Positions 53,192 through 62,525 of a DNA stretch of 64,000 bases are shown piece by piece. The DNA lies in NCBI GenBank assembly GCA_002352285.1, contig DEIC01000011.1, positions 1-64,000 of the forward strand, read 5' to 3'. The notes under the pieces were generated by a model. The model worked only from the letters and a program-made list of their open reading frames with translations, was not told the DNA's origin and ran no database searches. Within the stretch, counting starts at the first letter, position 1, and the number at the start of each line of letters is the position of its first letter. This DNA is from Alphaproteobacteria bacterium UBA2784. Lineage in GTDB: Bacteria > Pseudomonadota > Alphaproteobacteria > Micropepsales > Micropepsaceae. The translations under genes were made by a program, and so were the position numbers.

Positions 53192-53728
53192 GTGGTGCGA
53201 CAGATGAAAATGATCCGCTTGGGCGCGCTTGGCGTTGCGCTGCTTGCGCTGCCTGCCTGCCAGACCGTGAATGATGCGATCGGCCTTTCCAAGCAGTCGC
53301 CCGACGAATTCGAAGTCGTCCGCCAGCGCCCGCTGACCATTCCGCCGGATTTCGATCTGCGTCCGCCAGAGCCGGGCGCACCCTCGCTGACCGATGAAGT
53401 GCCGATGGAAACGGCGCGTGACGCGCTGATCGGCGAGGCAGGAACAGCGGCAACGCCTTCGGGCGGTCCCTCGGCAGCCGAGCAGGCCGTTCTGGCTGGT
53501 TCGGGCGAGGGCAATCCCAATATCCGCACCGAGATCGAAACCGAGCGCCGCGAGCGCGTGCGTGAGGAGCGTGAAGAGGGCTGGTTCTCGCGCTGGTTCA
53601 ACTGGTTTGGCGACGACGAAACGCCTGATCCGGTTGCGGCGCCAGACGAGACGGCAACAACCTCATCCGAAGGCGACCAGCAGCCCGCGGAGCCGCCCGT
53701 CGTTGAACAGCCGCAGGGCGGCAATTGA
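53192..53728 (+). CDS. DUF3035 lipoprotein (alphaproteobacterial envelope protein)
   Basis: The 178-residue lipoprotein has the lipobox LALPAC near residue 23 and the DUF3035 core SPDEFEVVRQRPLTIPPDFDLRPPEPG. The acidic C-terminal region contains amphipathic EEREEGWFSRWFNWFGDD and ends in a disordered, Pro/Gln-rich tail. The family sits beside M16 peptidases in many alphaproteobacteria and is assumed to act in outer-membrane assembly, but its role is not established. A GTG at 53192 follows GAGGAA by 5 nt; an ATG at 53204 would shorten the N-terminus by four residues. Confidence 0.82.
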   Translation: MVRQMKMIRLGALGVALLALPACQTVNDAIGLSKQSPDEFEVVRQRPLTIPPDFDLRPPEPGAPSLTDEVPMETARDALIGEAGTAATPSGGPSAAEQAVLAGSGEGNPNIRTEIETERRERVREEREEGWFSRWFNWFGDDETPDPVAAPDETATTSSEGDQQPAEPPVVEQPQGGN

Positions 53729-53819
53729 TATCACCCGATTGTGTGGCGGCCATATCCGGCATCAGGGCTAGGATGTGGCCGCCATGATTTTTTGCGACTG
53801 TTTCAGGCCGGGGCCATTT

Positions 53820-55154
53820 ATGAGATCACGCATCTTTCAGGCGGCACTGGCGGCCGCAGCGTTCTTTCTTGCGCCTGTTATGGCGCGGGCAGATTTTGCA
53901 GCCGAGACATTCACGCTTGATAATGGCATGCAGGTTGTGGTGCTGCCCGACCATCGCGCGCCCGTCGTGACGCACATGGTCTGGTATCGTACAGGCTCGA
54001 TTGACGAGCCGGCCGGCACATCGGGCATTGCCCATTTCCTTGAGCATCTGATGTTCAAGGGCACCGATGAGATTCCGCCCGGCGAATTTTCGAAAATCGT
54101 GGCGCGCAATGGCGGCCAGGACAACGCCTTCACCTCGTTCGATTACACCGCCTATTTCCAGCGCGTCGCGCGTGACCGGCTTGAGCTGGTCATGAAGATG
54201 GAAGCCGACCGCATGGAGAATCTGGTGCTTGCCGACGAGCAGGTATTGCCAGAGCGCGATGTCATCCTCGAAGAACGCTCATCGCGCATCGACAACAATC
54301 CCGGCTCCCTCCTGTGGGAGCAGATGATGGCCGCCCTTTACCTCAACCATCCCTATGGCCGCTCGATCATTGGGTGGCGCCACGAGATGGCAACGCTGGA
54401 CCGCGAAGATGCGCTGGCCTTCTATGCGCGCTTTTATGCGCCGAACAATGCGATCCTGATTGTGGCGGGGGACATCACGCTGGAGGAGCTTCGCCCTCTG
54501 GCTGAGAAATACTATGGCCGGATTGATGCGCGCGAACTTCCGCCGCGCCTGATGCTGGCTGATCCGCCCGCGCTTCTCGCGCGCCGTCTCACGCTCACCG
54601 ATCCGCGCGCACAGCAGCCGAGCTTTACCCGCCTCTACGTTGCGCCGAGCTATGTGACTGCATCGGGCAATGACGCCTATGCCCTGGAAGTTCTCGGCCA
54701 GATTCTCGGCGGTGCATCAGGGCGGATGAACCGCATTCTGGTGGAGGAGCAGGGCATCGCCGCATCTGCGTCCGCCTGGTACTCGGGCGATGGCCTCTAT
54801 GACCGCACCATCGGCTTCAGCATTGATCCGCGGCCTGAATCGTCGCTGGAGGCAGGCGAGGCTGCCCTTGACGCCCTGATCGCCGATTTTCTGGCGAACG
54901 GCCCCACCGAGGAAGAAGTGACGCGCGCCAAGACCGTCATCATGGCCGATGCCATCTTCGCCAAAGACAGCCAGCAGAACCTTGCGCGCCTGTATGGCGT
55001 GGCCCTGACCACCGGCCGCACCATCGAGGACGTCGAGGCCTGGCCGCAACGTATTGGCGCGGTCACGCTGGATGACGTGCGCCGCGTCGCCTCTGCCTAC
55101 CTTGTGCCTGCCCGCTCGGTCACGGGCTACCTTGTTCCGGGAGCCGTCCAATGA
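53820..55154 (+). CDS. Zinc-dependent M16 peptidase, catalytic subunit
   Basis: The 444-residue periplasmic M16 peptidase has a Sec signal (FQAALAAAAFFLAPVMARA), the inverted zinc motif HFLEHLMFKGT (HxxEH) and the downstream Glu in VILEERSSRIDNN. The domain order is the usual pair of M16 lobes. M16 pairs in alphaproteobacteria commonly work as a catalytic plus a pseudo-catalytic subunit, here with the next gene, which overlaps its stop by 4 bp (ATGA). It probably degrades peptides or unfolded outer-membrane proteins in the periplasm. Confidence 0.93.
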   Translation: MRSRIFQAALAAAAFFLAPVMARADFAAETFTLDNGMQVVVLPDHRAPVVTHMVWYRTGSIDEPAGTSGIAHFLEHLMFKGTDEIPPGEFSKIVARNGGQDNAFTSFDYTAYFQRVARDRLELVMKMEADRMENLVLADEQVLPERDVILEERSSRIDNNPGSLLWEQMMAALYLNHPYGRSIIGWRHEMATLDREDALAFYARFYAPNNAILIVAGDITLEELRPLAEKYYGRIDARELPPRLMLADPPALLARRLTLTDPRAQQPSFTRLYVAPSYVTASGNDAYALEVLGQILGGASGRMNRILVEEQGIAASASAWYSGDGLYDRTIGFSIDPRPESSLEAGEAALDALIADFLANGPTEEEVTRAKTVIMADAIFAKDSQQNLARLYGVALTTGRTIEDVEAWPQRIGAVTLDDVRRVASAYLVPARSVTGYLVPGAVQ

Positions 55155-56458
55155 TCCGCGCCACATTCGTAGCGATTGCACTCACGCTGGGCCTCGCCCA
55201 TGGCGCCGAGGCCATGGAGATCAAGGAAGTCACCTCGCCCGGCGGCATCAAAGCCTGGCTGGTCGAGGAGCACGGCCTGCCGCTGCTTTCCGTCTCGGCG
55301 GCTTTTCGTGATGCCGGATCGGCCACCAATCCGCAGGGCCGCGAGGGTCTTGCCATCATGCTGGGCGGCCTGATGAACGAAGGGGCAGGCGACATGGACG
55401 CCGCTGCCTTCAAGCGCGCGCTGGAAAGCCATGCCATTTCATTCGGCACCAGCGCCGATACGGATGCGTTCTACCTCGCCTTCTCGGCCTTGAGTGAACA
55501 CAAGGACGAGGCGTTCCGGCTGGCGGCATTGGCGCTGTCGTCGCCGCGCTTTGACGGTGATGCTGTCGAACGCGTGCGGAGCCAGATGCTGGTAGCCCAG
55601 AAGCAGATCGAAGAAGATCCGGAAAGCACTGCAGGCGTTCTCTTCAATGAACTTGCCTTCCCCGGCCATCCCTATGGCCGCCGCGAATATGGTTCTGTGG
55701 AGTCCGTGTCAGCGATCACCCGTGATGATCTGACGGGCTTCATCGCCGCGCGCTTTGCCCGCGACAATCTTTTCATCACCGTGGTGGGCGATATCACGGC
55801 CGAAGAACTGGGCGCGCGGCTTGACCAGCTGTTTGGCGGCTTGCCTGCCAACGCCACGCCGCACGGCCTCAGCGATGTGACCATGGCGCAGATGGCGCCG
55901 ATGACGGTCATCCAGCGCGACATTCCACAGAGCGTCGTCATGTTCGGCGCGCCGGGCCTGCGCATCAAGGATGCGGATTTCATGGCCGCCAACGTCATGA
56001 ACTATGTTCTGGGCGGCGGCTCCTTTGCCTCGCGCCTGATGACCGAGGTGCGCGAGAAGCGTGGCCTTGCCTATGGCGTTTCGACGTTCCTGTTGCCCAA
56101 CAACTTTACCGGGCTCATCATGGGTCAGGTGGCGACCGACAATGCGCGCGTGGCGGAATCGATTTCTGTCATCAAGGCGGAACTTGAGCGCATGCGCAAT
56201 GAAGGCGTCACGGATGAAGAGCTGACCAATGCCAAAGCTTACCTCACCGGCTCCTTTGCCCTGCGTTTTGACTCGAACGCGCGCATCGCCAGCCAGCTGC
56301 TCGGCTATCAGCTTGACGAGCTGGGCATAGACTATGTCGTGCGCCGCAATCAGCTGATTGAAGCCGTGACGCGTGAGGATATCGCGCGCGTTGCCGCCTA
56401 TCTGCTCGATTCGGGCAAGTTCGGCTTTGTGGTGGTCGGCGCGCCGCAGGGGCTCTAA
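55151..56458 (+). CDS. M16 peptidase-like partner lacking the zinc motif
   Basis: The 435-residue secreted M16 homologue (signal VAIALTLGLAHGAEA) keeps the fold. Its N-lobe has the region where HxxEH should be replaced by IMLGGLMNEGAGDMDA, so no zinc site remains. The C-lobe substrate-contact stretch REKRGLAYGVSTF is intact, as in the non-catalytic subunits of mitochondrial processing peptidase. Its ATG overlaps the preceding M16 stop, so the two chains are made together and probably form a heterodimer. The target is unknown. Confidence 0.93.
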   Translation: MIRATFVAIALTLGLAHGAEAMEIKEVTSPGGIKAWLVEEHGLPLLSVSAAFRDAGSATNPQGREGLAIMLGGLMNEGAGDMDAAAFKRALESHAISFGTSADTDAFYLAFSALSEHKDEAFRLAALALSSPRFDGDAVERVRSQMLVAQKQIEEDPESTAGVLFNELAFPGHPYGRREYGSVESVSAITRDDLTGFIAARFARDNLFITVVGDITAEELGARLDQLFGGLPANATPHGLSDVTMAQMAPMTVIQRDIPQSVVMFGAPGLRIKDADFMAANVMNYVLGGGSFASRLMTEVREKRGLAYGVSTFLLPNNFTGLIMGQVATDNARVAESISVIKAELERMRNEGVTDEELTNAKAYLTGSFALRFDSNARIASQLLGYQLDELGIDYVVRRNQLIEAVTREDIARVAAYLLDSGKFGFVVVGAPQGL

Positions 56459-56536
56459 GGGCTGGGCATCGGGGCCTGTAACCAAGGCTGATCGCAGCGG
56501 TTGACTTTGCGTGACCCGGCCCCGGATAAGGGGGCC

Positions 56537-57835
56537 ATGACGGGCCATTTGCATCAGGACATGACGCATGCCTTTGCCGGGCCGGATGGCGCTGCCATCC
56601 GTGCGCGTCATGGCGCGATGATGGCGCGCGCCACAGAGGCCGCGCGCCACCTTGCGGGTGATGCGGACCATGGTCTTGCCGCCATCGTGGCCTCTGCCCG
56701 CCGCAGGGATGATTTGGCGCCCGCGCGCGAAGCCGTTGCCCGTCTGGCAAATGGCGCAGATGCGGTCTGCCTTTTCGGCGTCGGCGGCTCCAGCCTGGGC
56801 GCGCAGGCGATTGCGCAATTTGCCGGATGGCGCACGCCCGGCACCGATGGCCGCATCAACGGTCTGGCGTTTCATGCCTTCGACAATCTCGATGCCCAGT
56901 CGCTGAAACGTGCGCTCGAAACACTTGATCTGAAACGCACCAGGTTCCTCGTCGTATCGAAATCCGGCGGCACGGCCGAAACGCTGTTGCAAAGCCTCGC
57001 GGCGTCTCACGCGCTGAAGAAGGCAGGGCTTGATCCTGCCCGCCACATGCTGGCGATCACCGAGACCACAGACAATCCGCTGCGCCGTCTCGCAACCGCG
57101 CTCGGCGCGCCCATCCTTGAACATGATGCCGGTGTCGGCGGCCGCTTTGCCGTGCTGACTTTGGTTGGCATGGCGCCCGCCATGCTGTTCGGGCTCGATC
57201 CGGAAAAATTGCGCGCAGGGGCGATGGCAGAGTGGGGGCTGTTTGAGAATGTGAGCGCCACATCGTCCGCCATCGTCGCCGCCGCCCACGCCGCTGCCGC
57301 GATGGAAAGCGGCGCAGTCCACGAATTCCTGATGTGGCCTTACGGCGACCGCTACGAGCGCCTTGCCCACTGGTGGCGCCAATTATTTGCCGAAAGCATT
57401 GGCAAGGGCGGCAAGGGCGCAGCGGCCTCGTGTGCGCTCGGCCCGGTCGATCAGCACAGCCAGCTGCAGCTTTATCTTGATGGCCCGCCCGGCCGTTTCA
57501 TCACGCTGATTGATGGTTGCAGCAAGGGCGCACTCGCGCTGGATGAGGCGCTCGCCGTCAAGGCCGGCATCTCTCTCCAGAAGGGCGAGGGGCCCGAACG
57601 TCTGGTGGCAGCCCAGTTCCGCGCCACCGCAGAAACACTGGCGCGGCGCGGGCGGCCTGTGCGCATCCTGAAGCCCGGAGCGCACAATGAAGAGGCCCTG
57701 GGCGCGCTTTTCATGCACTTCATGCTTGAAGTCATCCTCACGTGCAGCCTTGCCTCGGTTGATCCTTTCGGCCAGCCTGCGGTGGAAGTGGGCAAAGCTT
57801 TGACCAGAGAATATCTTCGGCTGGGAAATAGATGA
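56537..57835 (+). CDS. pgi: Glucose-6-phosphate isomerase
   Basis: This 432-residue enzyme interconverts glucose-6-phosphate and fructose-6-phosphate. It has [16 protein letters not shown] for phosphate binding, the catalytic Glu and Lys regions ([23 protein letters not shown]), [14 protein letters not shown] and [17 protein letters not shown]. The protein is shorter than the E. coli enzyme but matches the bacterial short form. The ATG at 56537 follows AAGGGGG; a longer in-frame start lacks a ribosome site. Its stop overlaps the mutL start. Confidence 0.94.
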   Translation: MTGHLHQDMTHAFAGPDGAAIRARHGAMMARATEAARHLAGDADHGLAAIVASARRRDDLAPAREAVARLANGADAVCLFGVGGSSLGAQAIAQFAGWRTPGTDGRINGLAFHAFDNLDAQSLKRALETLDLKRTRFLVVSKSGGTAETLLQSLAASHALKKAGLDPARHMLAITETTDNPLRRLATALGAPILEHDAGVGGRFAVLTLVGMAPAMLFGLDPEKLRAGAMAEWGLFENVSATSSAIVAAAHAAAAMESGAVHEFLMWPYGDRYERLAHWWRQLFAESIGKGGKGAAASCALGPVDQHSQLQLYLDGPPGRFITLIDGCSKGALALDEALAVKAGISLQKGEGPERLVAAQFRATAETLARRGRPVRILKPGAHNEEALGALFMHFMLEVILTCSLASVDPFGQPAVEVGKALTREYLRLGNR

Positions 57836-59673
57836 AAATCCGGCGCTTGAGCGAGGGCACCGTCAACCGCATCGCCGCAGGCGAGGTGGTGGAACGGCCC
57901 GCCAGCGCCGTGAAGGAGCTTGTCGAAAACGCACTCGACGCAGGCGCGCACCGCATCACCATTGCGCTCGAGGGCGGGGGCCTCTCTGCCATTACCATCA
58001 CCGATGATGGCAGCGGCATGGATGCTGACGAGCTTGTGCTTGCCATCGAACGTCACGCCACCTCGAAAATGCCGGTGGGCGACGCTGGCGATGATCTGAT
58101 GGCGATTGCCACAATGGGTTTTCGTGGCGAGGCGCTTCCCTCCATCGGCGCCGTCGCCCGCCTCACCATCACCAGCCGCATCAAGGGCGCTGACACGGCC
58201 AACCGCATCATGGTGGATGGCGGCAACGTCTCGCCCGTCCAGCCGGCTGCTTTTGGCCACAAGGAGGCGTCCGGCACTCGCATTGATGTGCGTGATCTCT
58301 TTTACGCTACACCCGCGCGCCTCAAATTCCTGAAATCGCTGCGGGCGGAATCGATGGCGGTTGCCGATGTGGTGCGCAGGCTCGCCATGGCGCGGCCCGA
58401 TGTGGCCTTCCAGCTGAATGATGACGGGCGCGAAGTCTTGAGCCTTGCCGCCGAAGCGGATGATGACGTTGGCCGTCTGGCGCGGCTCTCGGCCATCATG
58501 GGCAGCGGCTTTCGCGAGAATGCGATGCCGGTTGTCGCCGCGCGCGAGGGCGTCTCGGTGACGGGTTTTGCGGGCCTGCCGACATTCAATCGCGGCAACG
58601 CCCAGATGCAGTATCTCTTCGTCAATGGCAGGCCGGTGCGCGACAAGCTGATTGTCGGCGCGGTGCGTGGCGCCTATGCCGATGTGCTGGCGCGCGACCG
58701 CCACCCGTGCCTTGCGCTGTTTGTCGATCTGCCCGCGCGCGATGTCGATGTGAATGTGCATCCGGCAAAGACCGAGGTGCGCTTCCGCGATGCAGGCCTG
58801 GTGCGCGGCCTGATTGTCAGCGGTCTGAAAACGGCGATAGCGCGCGCAGGGTTCAAAGCGTCAACCCATGTGAGTGAGGCAGCGCTGAAGGCACTGGCCC
58901 GCGAAAATTCGGCGATGCCAGCCCAGCCAAGCCTTGCCGAAGCGCTGGCAGCGCCCGCCAGCACCTTTGTCAATGCGCCGATTGCAGCCTCGCCGATTGC
59001 AGCCTCCATGGCGCGCGAGATGATCGCCGCAGGATTTGCACCCGCCGCCCGCATGGCTGATCCTGTGGCCGCCCCCGTTCAGGCCGAGGCGGGATTTCCG
59101 CTGGGCGTAGCGCGCGGCCAGATCCACAACACCTATATCGTGGCCGAGACGCGCGACGGGCTTGTCATCGTCGATCAGCATGCCGCGCACGAGCGCCTGA
59201 CGCATGAGCGTCTGAAACGCATGGTGCTTTCCGGCCGCGTCGAACGGCAGATCTTGCTCGTGCCGGAAATTGTCGCGCTTGACGCCGAAGACGCCGAGCG
59301 GCTTGCGGCGCGCGCTTCTGATTTGGCGGAGCTGGGCCTTGTGATCGAGCCCTTTGGCGGCAACGCGCTGGCCGTGCGCGAGGTGCCCTCGCTCCTGGGC
59401 AAAACGGATGTGGCAGGCCTGCTTGCCGATCTTGCCGCCGAAATTGCCGAGCTTGACGAAGCGCTCTCCTTGCGTGAGCGCCTCGATCAGGTTTGCGGAA
59501 CCATGGCCTGCCATGGCAGCGTCAGGGCGGGGCGCGTGCTGCGCACCGAAGAGATGAATGCACTGTTGCGCGAAATGGAAGAAACGCCCGGCAGTGGCCA
59601 GTGCAATCACGGGCGGCCCACTTACATCCGCCTCAGCCTGAATGACATTGAGCGGCTGTTTGGCCGTAAATAG
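57832..59673 (+). CDS. mutL: DNA mismatch repair protein MutL
   Basis: This 613-residue protein couples MutS recognition to strand removal. The N-terminal GHKL ATPase has [36 protein letters not shown] and [10 protein letters not shown]. The C-terminal dimer domain carries the endonuclease motif [12 protein letters not shown] (DQHA-x2-E-x4-E), CHGSVRAGR and [11 protein letters not shown], so it can nick DNA itself, unlike E. coli MutL. The start overlaps pgi in an ATGA. No mutS is in the window. Confidence 0.96.
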   Translation: MKIRRLSEGTVNRIAAGEVVERPASAVKELVENALDAGAHRITIALEGGGLSAITITDDGSGMDADELVLAIERHATSKMPVGDAGDDLMAIATMGFRGEALPSIGAVARLTITSRIKGADTANRIMVDGGNVSPVQPAAFGHKEASGTRIDVRDLFYATPARLKFLKSLRAESMAVADVVRRLAMARPDVAFQLNDDGREVLSLAAEADDDVGRLARLSAIMGSGFRENAMPVVAAREGVSVTGFAGLPTFNRGNAQMQYLFVNGRPVRDKLIVGAVRGAYADVLARDRHPCLALFVDLPARDVDVNVHPAKTEVRFRDAGLVRGLIVSGLKTAIARAGFKASTHVSEAALKALARENSAMPAQPSLAEALAAPASTFVNAPIAASPIAASMAREMIAAGFAPAARMADPVAAPVQAEAGFPLGVARGQIHNTYIVAETRDGLVIVDQHAAHERLTHERLKRMVLSGRVERQILLVPEIVALDAEDAERLAARASDLAELGLVIEPFGGNALAVREVPSLLGKTDVAGLLADLAAEIAELDEALSLRERLDQVCGTMACHGSVRAGRVLRTEEMNALLREMEETPGSGQCNHGRPTYIRLSLNDIERLFGRK

Positions 59674-59682
59674 GCGTATCCT

Positions 59683-60132
59683 ATGCGTTGTGTGCGTACA
59701 GTTGTTGTCGATGGGCCGCCCGAAAATGTCTGGGCGCTTCTTCAGGCACCCGAAACACACGTCGCGATGGCGCGTCCCTTCCTCAGCCTCTCGCCCGGCG
59801 ATGGCCACAATCGTTTTGCCGAATTGCTGCATGACGGGCCGACATCATTCCGCCTGAGACTCTTTGGCGTTTTGCCGCTCGGCACGCGCGTCTGGCATGT
59901 GGCGCGGCCCATCAACCAGCCCGGCAGCCGGTTTTATGCGCTGGAGATTTCAGCAACCTCGCGCGGCTTGTTGCAGCGCCGCGTGCTCGCACTGTCACTG
60001 CACCCATCCGGCCGCACGCAGATTGAGGAGCGGCTGCAGCTGAGTGGCTGGCGCGCCGGGGTGCTCGCACCATTTTCGCGTATCGCCCAACGCGCGCGCC
60101 TGCGGCGACTGGCGAGAGTGGTGGTGGGATAG
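59683..60132 (+). CDS. SRPBCC-like small protein
   Basis: This 149-residue protein resembles a START/SRPBCC lipid-binding fold. The first strand is VVVDGPPENVWALLQAPE, a common start of this fold; GTRVWHVARPI and LALSLHPSGRTQIEERLQLSGW supply further strands, and the C-terminal helix is basic (FSRIAQRARLRRLARVV). Family members bind lipids or polyketides, often as chaperones. No catalytic residues can be named. Repeat B6 begins 15 bp behind its stop. Confidence 0.72.
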   Translation: MRCVRTVVVDGPPENVWALLQAPETHVAMARPFLSLSPGDGHNRFAELLHDGPTSFRLRLFGVLPLGTRVWHVARPINQPGSRFYALEISATSRGLLQRRVLALSLHPSGRTQIEERLQLSGWRAGVLAPFSRIAQRARLRRLARVVVG

Positions 60133-60147
60133 ACTAATCTTGCTTCC

Positions 60148-60281
60148 ACCTCCTCCGCCTTCGCGGGGGAGGTCGGAACGCACTTGCGATCCGGGTGGGG
60201 GCTTTGGCTCCAGGCCGGTCCCCCACCCGCGATGCAAGCGCATCGCTGGCCTCCCCCACGCGAAGCCGCGTGGGCGGAGGC
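60148..60281. repeat. Composite palindromic repeat, family B, copy 6 (inverted orientation)
   Basis: ACCTCCTCCGC starts the element and GCGGAGGC ends it. The left inner stem contains CGCACTTGCGATCC and the right inner stem GCGATGCAAGCGCATCGC, joined by GGGTGGGGG and CCCCCACCC. It lies between the SRPBCC-like gene and the convergent rsmD stop. Confidence 0.88.
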
Positions 60282-60296
60282 GACAGAATGTGCGCC

Positions 60297-60863
60297 TCAC
60301 CCCAGCCTCAAGAACACCGCCTTCGTCTCACCCCAGCTGCGTTCATCGGCGATGACAAAACCATCCGCGCCTGAAAACACTTCATCGGCGGCCATCTCGC
60401 AGACGATCACCGCGTGCGGCAAAAGCCAGCCGCCCTCGCGCAGGCTGGCAAGGGCGGGCAACAGCAATCCTTTGCGATAGGGCGGATCAAGAAAGGCAAG
60501 GTCAAACGCGCCGCCCGCATTGCCGGGAATGGGGCCAAGCGCCGTCGCATCGCGCCGCCAGATTTTCGTAACACCCGTCGCCATCAGCGCATCGACATTG
60601 CGGCGGATGATGGCGCGGCTTTCGGCGCTGTCATCAACCAGCAGCGCAAAGCGTGCCCCGCGCGACAGCGCCTCCAGCGCCAGCGCCCCCGTGCCCGCAA
60701 AGAGGTCGATCACACGCGCGCCATCAAGGGCAAAGGCGCCAAAGTCGTGATGGGCAAGAATGTTGAAAAGCGCCTCGCGCACCCGATCCGACGTCGGGCG
60801 TACGCGCATATCGTCTGGACCTTCCAGCGCGCGCCCGCGCCATTGCCCGCCGACAATGCGCAT
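60297..60863 (-). CDS. rsmD: 16S rRNA (guanine966-N2)-methyltransferase
   Basis: This 188-residue class I methyltransferase modifies guanine 966 of 16S rRNA. It has RVRPTSDRVREALFNIL, the SAM site VIDLFAGTGALALEALSRGA, the DNA/RNA-methylase motif FLDPPYRKG and a typical acidic residue pattern. The length fits the family. The pseudouridine synthase gene lies just upstream on the same strand, 3 bp apart, so the two form an rRNA-modification pair. Confidence 0.93.
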   Translation of the reverse strand: MRIVGGQWRGRALEGPDDMRVRPTSDRVREALFNILAHHDFGAFALDGARVIDLFAGTGALALEALSRGARFALLVDDSAESRAIIRRNVDALMATGVTKIWRRDATALGPIPGNAGGAFDLAFLDPPYRKGLLLPALASLREGGWLLPHAVIVCEMAADEVFSGADGFVIADERSWGETKAVFLRLG

Positions 60864-60866
60864 TGC

Positions 60867-61697
60867 CTACTCCGTCTTGGTCTTTGGCGCGGACTTGGCG
60901 ACGGGTTTGCCCAGCCCCAATTGCTCGCGCAGCACCTTGCCGGGAACTTCCTCCACCGCACCAGGCTCCAGTTGACCCAGCTGGAACGGCCCGTAAGACA
61001 CGCGGATCAGGCGCGCCACGCGAAAGCCAAGCCACTCCATCAGCCGCTTGATCTCGCGGTTCTTGCCCTCGCGCAGCGAGATCATCGCCCACGCATAGGA
61101 ACCCTTGGACCGCTCCAGCTGCGCCTGCACGGGGCCAAAGGAAACGCCGTCGATGGTCACGCCTTTGGCGAGCCTGTCGAGATCAGCCTGCGTGACATTG
61201 CCGAACAGCCGCACGCGATAGCGCCGTGTCCACTGCGTCGAGGGAAGCTCCAGCCGCCGCGACAGCGAGCCGTCATTGGTGAGAAGCAAAAGCCCTTCGG
61301 AATTGAAGTCGAGCCGCCCCACCGACACCACACGCCCCATGCCCGAAGGCAGATTGGCAAAGACGGTTGGCCGCCCCTCGGGATCCTTGTGGGTGGTCAC
61401 AAGGCCGGGCGGCTTGTGATAACGCCACAGCCGCGTGGCCTCGGGCTTGGCGACGGCGGCGCCGTCAACCGTAATGAGGTCGGAAGGTGAAACCTTGCGC
61501 GCCGGCGTGTTGACGATTTCGCCATTCACCTTGACGCGGCCTTCGGCCACCAGCTTCTCGCCGTCGCGCCGCGAACACACGCCCACGCGCGCCAGCACCT
61601 TGGCGATGCGCTCGCCGCCATCACCCTCCGGCGCCGCCTGAGCCGCAGCCGAAGTCGGCGACCAGCTCGCGCCCTTCTGATTCTTTGCGTTTGCCAT
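60867..61697 (-). CDS. rRNA pseudouridine synthase (RsuA/RluB family)
   Basis: This 276-residue enzyme isomerises uridine in rRNA. It contains an N-terminal S4 RNA-binding domain (RIAKVLARVGVCSRRDGEKLVAEGRVKVNGEIV) and the catalytic motif VGRLDFNSEGLLLLTNDG, whose Asp attacks the uracil. The large-subunit type RluB is more probable than RsuA by overall pattern, but this is not certain. It is upstream of rsmD and cotranscribed with it. The basic tail (KPVAKSAPKTKTE) fits RNA binding. Confidence 0.9.
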   Translation of the reverse strand: MANAKNQKGASWSPTSAAAQAAPEGDGGERIAKVLARVGVCSRRDGEKLVAEGRVKVNGEIVNTPARKVSPSDLITVDGAAVAKPEATRLWRYHKPPGLVTTHKDPEGRPTVFANLPSGMGRVVSVGRLDFNSEGLLLLTNDGSLSRRLELPSTQWTRRYRVRLFGNVTQADLDRLAKGVTIDGVSFGPVQAQLERSKGSYAWAMISLREGKNREIKRLMEWLGFRVARLIRVSYGPFQLGQLEPGAVEEVPGKVLREQLGLGKPVAKSAPKTKTE

Positions 61698-61809
61698 CGC
61701 CCGTTCCTATCAGGCCGAGGGCCTTGCTGGCGAGAGGCTGATGCAATCGGTCGTCAGGCGCAGGGCGGGTCTGCGGCGCACGCATGCGCACGCCGCAGCC
61801 AGATGCACG

Positions 61810-62364
61810 TCAGCCCGGAAAGGTCTGCACCCCGACCAGAACAAAGCCTCCCTCATAAAGCGCAAGGCACGCAGAACTTTCCATACCCTGGATGTAGCAG
61901 ATCATCGGCGCCTTCGCGGCGCGCAGCTGCTCGTAATAGGCCTGATCGACAGCCATGTCGGGATAAAAGGCAAAGTCGCCAGCCTCTGGCGTCTCGGCGC
62001 CGGCCTTCCACTCGGGCAAAGAGCCTGTGTGCATAACGCCATCCGGACCGGCATCCTGCATCGCCCACTGGAAAAGCGCGCCTTCCATGTCCGCCTTCGT
62101 GGGCTGGCCGGCGAGCACCATGATCTGATTTGCCTGGTAGATGTCGTAGTAAAGCGGCGCGCCATCCGCACCGCGCACCACATAGGCAGCCACAGCCTGA
62201 TCGCAGGTCGCGCCATCGCTCAGCGCTTCGATGGTATAGGTCTGGCCATTGCCCGGCTCCCACGCGCTTGAGGCGCGTGCATTGCAGTCATCCGCATGGG
62301 CAGGCATGGCCAAGGCAAGCAGAAATGCACCCGCGGCAGCCAGAGCGGTAAAGATACGTGACAT
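61810..62364 (-). CDS. Secreted four-cysteine protein, paralogue 2 of 3
   Basis: The 184-residue precursor (signal AGAFLLALAMPAHA) shares length and signature with the gene at 33880: LPEWKAGAE, GDFAFYPDM, CYIQGMESSAC and the C-terminal GVQTFPG. Its cysteines (DCNAR, TCDQA, ICYIQ, ACLAL) sit at the same four places. It is divergent from the third member of the family, 161 bp away. GGGGAGA upstream selects the ATG at 62364. No known family or activity is recognised; the class looks like a small lineage-specific secreted family. Confidence 0.75.
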   Translation of the reverse strand: MSRIFTALAAAGAFLLALAMPAHADDCNARASSAWEPGNGQTYTIEALSDGATCDQAVAAYVVRGADGAPLYYDIYQANQIMVLAGQPTKADMEGALFQWAMQDAGPDGVMHTGSLPEWKAGAETPEAGDFAFYPDMAVDQAYYEQLRAAKAPMICYIQGMESSACLALYEGGFVLVGVQTFPG

Positions 62365-62525
62365 GAATGGTTCTCCCCGAAGGGCGGCCGCATAGCCGGC
62401 CGCCTGCAGCGCAAGATTTATGGTCACTGTGGCAATTTCAAGCGTGTTCGTTTCAGATGATTGCATTATTGTCGCCGCTGTTTGCGGCTCAGAAAATGAA
62501 CCGCGTTCACATTGGGGAGAGTCTG

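Noticed and set aside
51380..53724. Long minus-strand frames over ileS, lspA and the DUF3035 gene
   Set aside because: They are shadows of ileS, lspA and DUF3035 coding strands, which have complete motifs.
55709..57382. A 557-codon open frame antisense to the second M16 gene and pgi
   Set aside because: It shadows two well-supported genes on the opposite strand, has Arg/His/Gly-rich low-complexity composition and no domain.
29071..60281. CRISPR array or spacer-repeat structure in the repeated hairpins
   Set aside because: The repeats are dispersed over more than 40 kb with inner hairpins and no regular direct repeat or spacer pattern.
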